Of a stretch of 5,556 nt of DNA, positions 1-4,796 are shown piece by piece. The stretch comes from Bacteroidia bacterium (GTDB lineage Bacteria > Bacteroidota > Bacteroidia > NS11-12g > UBA955): the NCBI GenBank assembly GCA_020848595.1, contig JADLHV010000210.1, forward strand, positions 1 to 5,556, given 5' to 3'. The stretch's first letter is position 1; each line of letters opens with the position of its first letter. Both the position numbers and the translations under genes were made by a program. The notes below the pieces were generated by a model. That model was not told the DNA's origin. It saw only the letters and a program-made list of their open reading frames with translations, and did no database searches.

Positions 1-278
1 AAATGCCAATCCTGCGGCATGAGCAGGTATGTAATATTAGTTTTTAATTAACAATGCACTTAGTTTTCATCCCCAAATAAAGAAAAAAAGGGCATGAGTG
101 GTTGAAAGCTGTAAGAAATGTGCACTAAACATAGTTGAGTACGAATATCCGAAATCAAAAATTTCACCCTATTTTTAACTTAACGAAGTGATCTCACGAG
201 CTTGCGAGTAAAAAAAAGGCACCCCAAACTAAGTCCACCCACATAAACATGTAAAAAAGAAAGAAAAAATATTCCATC
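1..278. other. Non-coding stretch upstream of the peptidase gene
   Basis: No convincing gene is visible here: all six frames are broken by stops into short pieces without a recognisable family. The first ~30 bases are richer in G+C than the rest and can fold as a 5-bp hairpin (CCTGC at 11-15 with GCAGG at 23-27). They may be the edge of a neighbouring gene cut by the window, but too little is present to say. From about 60 on the sequence is A-rich with several A-runs. An imperfect palindrome lies at 193-208, and a 14-base stretch at 96-109 resembles a tRNA-Ser/Leu D-arm. No TAnnTTTG-like box is seen before about position 300, so I see no promoter other than the one next to the peptidase start. 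Confidence 0.6.
193..208. repeat. Imperfect palindrome, function unknown
   Basis: CTCACGAGCTTGCGAG can fold back on itself: CTC pairs with GAG at the ends, and inner C-G, G-T wobble, A-T and G-C pairs follow, with one A/C mismatch. It is followed on the plus strand by an A-run (TAAAAAAAA), not a T-run. On the minus strand the T-run comes before the stem. It therefore does not have the form of an intrinsic terminator in either direction. The inner bases could not form a normal loop in RNA, so a DNA-level palindrome, such as a protein-binding site, is as likely as a hairpin. It may also be chance. Confidence 0.3.
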
Positions 279-309
279 TTGATAGTTCACATAAAAAACG
301 ACAAATTTG
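279..309 (+). promoter_or_regulatory. Putative Bacteroidota-type promoter of the peptidase gene
   Basis: TTG at 279-281 (-33 element) is followed after 20 bases by CAAATTTG at 302-309. This matches the Bacteroidota -7 consensus TAnnTTTG except for C in place of the first T. The box ends only 6 bases before the ATG at 316, so transcription would begin within a few bases of the start codon. The same TTTG-N6-ATG spacing occurs before two other genes in the window, which raises confidence in both the box and the ATG choice. There is no Shine-Dalgarno-like sequence. Confidence 0.4.
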
Positions 310-315
310 CAAACC

Positions 316-2487
316 ATGAATTTCAAAAAAATTGCATTTGCGCTATCTCTAATTTTCATCTATACTTTTAGTTTAAATGCCCAAGGCACTAAATATTTAA
401 GTATGGAAGATGCCATATTAATGGTAGAAAAAGACACTAAAAAAGCATTGCGTCCACTTACTTTGGCTGGCATTAACTGGCTACCAGGTGGTAGTAAATA
501 TGCTTATGTAAAAACTGGCATCGACGCTAAACTAATGATTGTTGAAGCTGAATCTGGAAAAGTGGATAGCAGCAATACTTTAGATGTCGTTAACAAAGCT
601 ATAATGGCTTATAAATCTGACTTTTCTTTTAAAGTATTTCCAGTGTTTGAATGGATTGATAATGACAATTTACTGATTCAAAAAGGCAATATTTATTTAA
701 TTTACAATATATCGGCTAAGGCTTTTAGAAATTTAATTAGCTTATCGGAGAATGCCGAATACACTGAAAAAGATGGCAAGAACGCTCATTTTGCGTATAT
801 TGAAAACGACAATATCCATATTGCTACTAACGAAAAAGTTACCAAAATTACTTCTGATGGCGGCAAAGGAATTGTTTATGGACAGACCGTTCACCGCAGT
901 GAATTTGGAATACATAAAGGATTATTTTGGAGTCCTTCGGGCAATAAATTAGCTTTTTATCGCATGGACGAGTCGATGGTAACCGATTATGCAATATATG
1001 ACAATAGACAACGTCCGGCAGGCATTAATAACATTAAATACCCCATTGCAGGTGCTAAAAGCCATACAGTTACTTTAGGTATTTATGATTTAAAAACTGG
1101 CAAAACAACTTATATGGAAACTGGAGAACCTAAAGAACAATATTTAACTAATATTACTTGGGGACCAGATGAAGAATTTATTTATATCGCTATAGTAAAT
1201 CGTGGACAAAATCAATGCTTTTTAAATCGATACAATGTAGAAAATGGCGTTTTAGATTTAACATTATTTGAAGAACGCGATGAAAAATATGTTGAACCTC
1301 AAAATGATCTTTTATTCTTAAGCAACGAAACGAATAAATTTATCTGGCAAAGTGAACGAGATGGCTACAACCACTTATATTTATTTAATAATAAAGGAAA
1401 ACTTATTCGTCAACTTACTTCTGGGAAATGGGTAGTTACCCGTTTAATTGGTGTAGACCCTAGAGGAGAATATGTGTATTTTGAAGGCACTAAAGAAAGT
1501 CCAATTGAACGTCACATTTATAAAGTAAATATTGATAATGGTGAAATGAAAAAATTAAGTAGTGAAGCAGGAACGCATGCTGCTCAGTTTAATTCAAGTT
1601 ATTCGTATTTCATAGATGCTTTAAATAGTTTAACTATACCTCGACAAATTACTTTAAAGGATCGCAGAGGGGAAACTCAAAAAATGTTATTTAATGCTCC
1701 GAATCCTTTAGAAGAATACAAGTTAGGCGAAACCTCTATAATCCCGATTTTAAACGATAACAATGTTTTATACTCTAGATTAATTTTGCCTCCAGGTTTC
1801 GACAAAACTAAAAAATACCCTGTAGTGGTTTATGTATATGGTGGCCCACATGTTCAACTAGTTACAAACTCTTGGTTGGGAGGAAGTAATTTATGGATGC
1901 AATTAATGGCTCAAAAAGGCTATATCGTTTTTACTATTGATGGTAGAGGCTCTGCTAATAGAGGACATGGTTTCGAAAGTGCAGTGCACAGACAATTAGG
2001 CACTTTAGAAATGAATGACCAAATGGCTGGCATTAATTACTTGAAAAATTTGCCTTATGTCGACGCAAATAGAATTGGTGTTCATGGCTGGAGTTTTGGT
2101 GGCTTTATGACTACCACTTTAATGTCTAGACAGCCTGGCGTTTTTAAAGTTGGTGTGGCTGGTGGTCCTGTTATTGATTGGGGTTTATACGAAATAATGT
2201 ATACCGAACGCTATATGGATACCCCAGAAGAAAATCCTGAAGGATATAAAAATTCGAATCTTATAAATTATGTCAATAGCCTGCAAGATAAATTGCTTAT
2301 GATTCATGGTTGTGATGACGATGTGGTATTATGGCAACACAGTTTATTGTATTGTAAGGCTGCGGTTGATGTCAATAATACATATTTAGATTACTTTGTA
2401 TACCCTGGACATAAACATAATGTTTTAGGGCGTGACAGGGTGCATCTGATGCAAAAAATAACAGAATATATTATAGAGAATTTATAA
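316..2487 (+). CDS. ptpA: Secreted prolyl tripeptidyl peptidase (PtpA type, S9 family serine peptidase)
   Basis: Removes tripeptides Xaa-Xaa-Pro from peptides with a free N-terminus, acting outside the inner membrane in peptide catabolism. The protein is 723 aa, close to the ~732 aa of P. gingivalis PtpA, which it resembles along its whole length by memory. Residues 1-22 are a signal peptide: KK at 4-5, a hydrophobic core to about 18, and likely cleavage in SLNA|QG. A DPP-IV-type beta-propeller fills roughly 30-490. The alpha/beta-hydrolase domain follows, with oxyanion Tyr508 before GGP, nucleophile Ser593 in GWSFGG, Asp668 in HGCDDD and His701 in PGHKHN. Glu196 (HRSEFG) and Glu626 (LYEIMY) align with the pair that binds the substrate amino group in PtpA (Glu205, Glu636). 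No lipobox Cys or T9SS C-terminal domain is seen, so it is probably periplasmic. ATG316 is preferred to the in-frame TTG307 because it directly precedes the signal peptide and the TTG is part of the promoter box. A DPP-IV-like specificity cannot be fully excluded without an alignment. Confidence 0.93.
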   Translation: MNFKKIAFALSLIFIYTFSLNAQGTKYLSMEDAILMVEKDTKKALRPLTLAGINWLPGGSKYAYVKTGIDAKLMIVEAESGKVDSSNTLDVVNKAIMAYKSDFSFKVFPVFEWIDNDNLLIQKGNIYLIYNISAKAFRNLISLSENAEYTEKDGKNAHFAYIENDNIHIATNEKVTKITSDGGKGIVYGQTVHRSEFGIHKGLFWSPSGNKLAFYRMDESMVTDYAIYDNRQRPAGINNIKYPIAGAKSHTVTLGIYDLKTGKTTYMETGEPKEQYLTNITWGPDEEFIYIAIVNRGQNQCFLNRYNVENGVLDLTLFEERDEKYVEPQNDLLFLSNETNKFIWQSERDGYNHLYLFNNKGKLIRQLTSGKWVVTRLIGVDPRGEYVYFEGTKESPIERHIYKVNIDNGEMKKLSSEAGTHAAQFNSSYSYFIDALNSLTIPRQITLKDRRGETQKMLFNAPNPLEEYKLGETSIIPILNDNNVLYSRLILPPGFDKTKKYPVVVYVYGGPHVQLVTNSWLGGSNLWMQLMAQKGYIVFTIDGRGSANRGHGFESAVHRQLGTLEMNDQMAGINYLKNLPYVDANRIGVHGWSFGGFMTTTLMSRQPGVFKVGVAGGPVIDWGLYEIMYTERYMDTPEENPEGYKNSNLINYVNSLQDKLLMIHGCDDDVVLWQHSLLYCKAAVDVNNTYLDYFVYPGHKHNVLGRDRVHLMQKITEYIIENL

Positions 2488-2493
2488 TAGAAA

Positions 2494-2530
2494 TAAATTA
2501 ACTGAGCCAACTTATAACTCTTTTAATTTA
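2494..2530. terminator. Weak hairpin between convergent genes, possible bidirectional terminator
   Basis: TAAATTAA (2494-2501) and TTAATTTA (2523-2530) are perfect 8-base inverted repeats. A 2x2 mismatch and then GAG (2504-2506) with CTC (2518-2520) extend the stem, leaving an 11-base loop. It lies between the 3' ends of the peptidase gene and the DUF4286 gene, where a bidirectional terminator would be expected. The stem is almost all A-T and there is no long T-run, so it is a poor intrinsic terminator by the usual rules. The placement is the main support. Confidence 0.3.
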
Positions 2531-2556
2531 CTAATTGAATTTATAGAGAATGTTCG

Positions 2557-2862
2557 TTAAACTTCCTCTAATAAAGTCCTAAACGCTAAGACTTGCTCGC
2601 CATAGCGCTCAAAGGTTTTTTGCTTTAATGCGGGTGCGAAATCTTGATTATAAGATTCGAAATCACTTAAAGAATTACAATAATATTGAATGGCATAATT
2701 CACGCCTTCATTATCTTCCACTCCTGTAAGTAATTTCAGCATTTTAAACCCTGTAAATTTTTCTGTAGCAATAACTTCAGGGATATGAGTATGTTTCATC
2801 CAATGCACCCATTCAGATTCAATGGTTTCTGGAATATTACAAGTTACATTATATATTATCAT
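2557..2862 (-). CDS. DUF4286 family protein
   Basis: A 101-aa protein with no signal peptide or membrane segment, so cytoplasmic. I recognise it as DUF4286, a small family common in Bacteroidota with no known function. The recognisable signs are the N-terminus MIIYNVT, the WVHWMKHTHIPEV segment at about 18-30, and the end VLAFRTLLEEV. Total length matches the family, so it appears complete. The alternating beta-alpha pattern and the size suggest a dimeric alpha/beta-barrel-like (ferredoxin-type) fold; this is inference from pattern only. It lies 105 bases downstream of the patatin-like gene on the same strand but has a good promoter of its own in that gap, so it is probably transcribed independently, with read-through possible. 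The start is the ATG at 2862, which gives the family's normal N-terminus. No Shine-Dalgarno sequence precedes it. No function is assigned. Confidence 0.85.
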   Translation of the reverse strand: MIIYNVTCNIPETIESEWVHWMKHTHIPEVIATEKFTGFKMLKLLTGVEDNEGVNYAIQYYCNSLSDFESYNQDFAPALKQKTFERYGEQVLAFRTLLEEV

Positions 2863-2884
2863 ATGTTTATTGAGAAAAGCACTG

Positions 2885-2914
2885 CAATATTACTTTTTTG
2901 TCTATGAATAACAA
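2885..2914 (-). promoter_or_regulatory. Putative Bacteroidota-type promoter of the DUF4286 gene
   Basis: On the minus strand, TTG (complement of 2912-2914) is followed after 19 bases by TAATATTG (complement of 2885-2892). This is one mismatch from the -7 consensus TAnnTTTG and has the expected spacing. The box ends 22 bases before the ATG at 2862, giving a short A/T-rich leader. Its presence in the patatin-DUF4286 gap suggests the two genes are not one simple operon. Confidence 0.45.
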
Positions 2915-2967
2915 GTTACGAGAATAAACATTTCTAAATACGAATGCGTTCAAAACCTCCTATTATT

Positions 2968-3732
2968 TTATTTCAAATGCAAAAGAATATCGGCTTCTAT
3001 ACTTTTGGTATAAGTATATCCATAATCAAAAACTTCTTGAAATGCATCCATATCAAACATTCCAAAACGACTCATTCCAGGCGGTTCGATAAACACATCA
3101 CATAAAGCAGCTTTAGTCATTAACTCTTTATTTAAAGTAAAATGAAAACTTCTGTCTAACATATCTTTCATATGCAATTCATTCAATTTTTTACTCAATG
3201 AATTAACCGTTACCCCAATAATTTTATCGACCCTACCTTGTAAAGGTTCAATTGGAAAATTATTTAAAATACCCCCATCCATTAATATGGTTTCATCGTA
3301 CTGAATTGGTTGAAAAATAAGAGGTACACAAGAAGATGCCATAAGCGCTTGACTTAAATTTCCCTCTTCAAAATACTTGATAGATTCATTCACCATATCG
3401 GTTGCAACTATGGTTAAAGGAATTGGTAGATCTTCGATATTATTATCTGGAAAATACGTTTTGTAAACAGCTTCAAAATTTTTCATATCAAACAAGCCTG
3501 CTTTTCCAAACAATAAATTTGAAAACCCGAAAAATTTCTTCTCAATAGCTATCTTAAGTATCTCTTCTGGAGCATAACCAGCCGAAATAAACGCACCCAC
3601 TATTGCACCAGAACTAGTACCCGAAATCCTCGAAAACTTAATTTCTAACTCATTCAAAGCCTTTATAACGCCCAAATGTGCTACTCCCCTGACACCACCT
3701 CCAGACAAGGCTAATCCTACAGTATTTGTCAT
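2968..3732 (-). CDS. Patatin-like serine hydrolase/phospholipase
   Basis: A 254-aa protein consisting of little more than the patatin domain, which hydrolyses acyl ester bonds of lipids with a Ser-Asp dyad. Visible motifs in order: the glycine-rich oxyanion loop GGGVRG at 11-16, the nucleophile elbow GTSSG at 38-42 with catalytic Ser40, and DGG at 152-154 with catalytic Asp152, followed by NNFP. No signal peptide, transmembrane segment, T9SS domain or accessory domain is visible, so it is probably cytoplasmic or peripheral to the inner membrane, like the small RssA-type bacterial patatins. Substrate cannot be read from the sequence. ATG at 3732 is chosen over the in-frame TTG nine bases upstream: it puts the GGG loop near the N-terminus as usual, and the TTG belongs to a perfect TATCTTTG promoter box. 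It is transcribed divergently from the desulfhydrase-like gene, with 51 bases between the two starts. Confidence 0.9.
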   Translation of the reverse strand: MTNTVGLALSGGGVRGVAHLGVIKALNELEIKFSRISGTSSGAIVGAFISAGYAPEEILKIAIEKKFFGFSNLLFGKAGLFDMKNFEAVYKTYFPDNNIEDLPIPLTIVATDMVNESIKYFEEGNLSQALMASSCVPLIFQPIQYDETILMDGGILNNFPIEPLQGRVDKIIGVTVNSLSKKLNELHMKDMLDRSFHFTLNKELMTKAALCDVFIEPPGMSRFGMFDMDAFQEVFDYGYTYTKSIEADILLHLK

Positions 3733-3738
3733 GATGAG

Positions 3739-3746
3739 CAAAGATA
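3739..3746 (-). promoter_or_regulatory. Putative -7 promoter box of the patatin-like gene
   Basis: The minus strand reads TATCTTTG, a perfect match to the Bacteroidota -7 consensus TAnnTTTG, ending 6 bases before the ATG at 3732. I do not find a clear TTG -33 element 17-23 bases upstream, so the call rests on the -7 box and its position. The mRNA would be leaderless or have a leader of only a few bases. Confidence 0.45.
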
Positions 3747-3769
3747 GAAATAAATTGAATAGGCTTCAC

Positions 3770-3777
3770 TAATTTTG
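3770..3777 (+). promoter_or_regulatory. Putative -7 promoter box of the desulfhydrase-like gene
   Basis: TAATTTTG matches the TAnnTTTG consensus perfectly and ends 6 bases before the ATG at 3784, the same spacing as before the patatin and peptidase genes. The nearest upstream TTG (3755-3757) is only 12 bases away, too close for a normal -33 element. The -33 region would fall next to the -7 box of the divergent patatin promoter. Confidence 0.45.
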
Positions 3778-3783
3778 TTGCGT

Positions 3784-4647
3784 ATGTCGATATTCAATTC
3801 TAGTCGTGTAGATTGTATTTCTATTCCTCTTATAGGTGATGGATTTCCTTTCGACATATTACGAGACGACTTGATTCACCCTATAGTTTCGGGTAATAAA
3901 TGGCGTAAACTAAAATACATCCTTAAGCATCTTATAGAAAAAGACTATAAACAATTGGTAACATTTGGTGGCGCTTATAGCAATCATCTGGTTGCTACTG
4001 CATTTGCTGGTCGTGAATTTGGAATTAAAACTATTGGATTTGTAAGAGGTGATGAAGTTCGTTTACCAAACCACTATGAAACTTTATGCATTCAAAATGA
4101 CATGCAATTAATTCACGTAAATCGAACAGATTATAAAGACAAAATGGCTCTTTTTAATAGTTACTTTGGTGAAGATGCTGACACTTATTTTATCGGAGAA
4201 GGAGGCGACCATCCACTAGCTTTAATAGGTTGTGCCGAAATACTAGATGACTTAAATAAAACCTACGACTTTATTCTACTTTCTATGGGCACTGGTACTA
4301 CTGCCGAAGGATTGGTTCGTGGCTTAACTGAAAGAAAATTGCCTACACATGTTTATGGAATAAGTGCTTTAAAAAACAATTTTGAACTCGATATAAAACT
4401 AATGAAATACGACCCTCTAAAGTATAAAGTTCTGCACGAATACCATCGGGGCAAATACGCCAAATCAGACCCTGAACTGATACAGTTTATTCGAGAATTC
4501 TATAACCAAACAGGAATTAAAACTGATACTGTTTATACCGGTAAAATGCTAATGGCTTTAAATGATTTAATTGCTAAAGGCACTATTAGTCGGCATCATA
4601 AAGTCTTATGCATTCACACAGGTGGACTGCTAGATTTTCCTGATTAA
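3784..4647 (+). CDS. PLP-dependent D-cysteine desulfhydrase-like enzyme (ACC deaminase family)
   Basis: A 287-aa cytoplasmic fold-type II PLP enzyme. D-cysteine desulfhydrases split D-cysteine to pyruvate, H2S and ammonia; the ACC deaminases of the same family open aminocyclopropane carboxylate. Lys39 in SGNKWRKL is the expected PLP lysine, SNH at 66-68 follows the GGAY turn, and GTGTT at 169-173 is the phosphate-binding loop. Two positions that separate the subfamilies are both of the desulfhydrase kind: Thr252 in VYTGK (Glu in ACC deaminases) and Thr279 in HTGG (Leu in ACC deaminases). Tyr65 replaces the Gln usual before SN in both. The protein is about 40 residues shorter than E. coli DcyD (~328 aa), partly because it ends ten residues after the start of HTGG. 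The start ATG3784 is preferred to in-frame TTG3775 because of the overlapping promoter box. It is divergent from the patatin gene; no operon partner is visible. The actual substrate is uncertain. Confidence 0.85.
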   Translation: MSIFNSSRVDCISIPLIGDGFPFDILRDDLIHPIVSGNKWRKLKYILKHLIEKDYKQLVTFGGAYSNHLVATAFAGREFGIKTIGFVRGDEVRLPNHYETLCIQNDMQLIHVNRTDYKDKMALFNSYFGEDADTYFIGEGGDHPLALIGCAEILDDLNKTYDFILLSMGTGTTAEGLVRGLTERKLPTHVYGISALKNNFELDIKLMKYDPLKYKVLHEYHRGKYAKSDPELIQFIREFYNQTGIKTDTVYTGKMLMALNDLIAKGTISRHHKVLCIHTGGLLDFPD

Positions 4648-4689
4648 GACAATAATAATTGAATTCGGATACAATAAGATCATACAATT

Positions 4690-4706
4690 AGTCAATTAAT
4701 TTGACT
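4690..4706. terminator. Small hairpin between convergent genes, possible terminator
   Basis: AGTCAA (4690-4695) and TTGACT (4701-4706) form a perfect 6-bp stem around the loop TTAAT. It lies in the 149-base gap between the 3' ends of the desulfhydrase-like and cyclase-like genes. Neither side has a long T-run (TGTTTAAAAAC follows on the plus strand), so as an intrinsic terminator it is weak. The rest of the gap is A/T-rich and shows no gene; AAAATTTGAATTTT at 4721-4734 is another short all-A/T palindrome. Confidence 0.3.
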
Positions 4707-4796
4707 TGTTTAAAAACTACAAAATTTGAATTTTCATTTAGGCTATCTAAATTAAAGAAATTAGAAACTTTAATAAAGATCAAAAGCCGATTGAAA

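Noticed and set aside
1..51. Plus-strand frame 1 reads KCQSCGM then stops at 49-51, resembling the start of a small zinc-ribbon protein
   Set aside because: Only one Cys pair is present before a stop 16 codons in, and other frames are equally open at the edge. Too short to call a gene or pseudogene.
16..98. GGCATGAG repeated at 16-23 and 91-98
   Set aside because: An 8-base match within 300 bases is expected by chance and the flanks do not extend it.
193..208. Palindrome followed by an A-run considered as an intrinsic terminator
   Set aside because: The homopolymer has the wrong polarity for a terminator in either direction, and no gene end is visible next to it.
307..315. In-frame TTG start three codons upstream of the peptidase ATG (the same pattern at 3741 minus and 3775 plus)
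   Set aside because: In each case the TTG is the end of a TAnnTTTG-type promoter box and the ATG gives the better N-terminus, so I used the ATG for all three genes.
752..952. 66-codon open frame in the +2 frame inside the peptidase gene
   Set aside because: It lies wholly within the peptidase beta-propeller coding sequence, has no recognisable family and no promoter box, and is a shadow frame.
2956..2961. Perfect AGGAGG Shine-Dalgarno-like sequence on the minus strand just after the patatin stop
   Set aside because: No ATG or GTG follows at a useful distance; the TTG two bases away is too close and opens only about 29 codons of unrecognisable sequence. Bacteroidota rarely rely on this motif. 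Probably chance.
2557..3732. Patatin plus DUF4286 as a two-gene functional or defence-type unit
   Set aside because: The gap has a separate promoter, patatin lacks the partner genes of known patatin-containing defence systems (no nucleotide cyclase-type gene nearby), and DUF4286 is a widespread housekeeping-like family.
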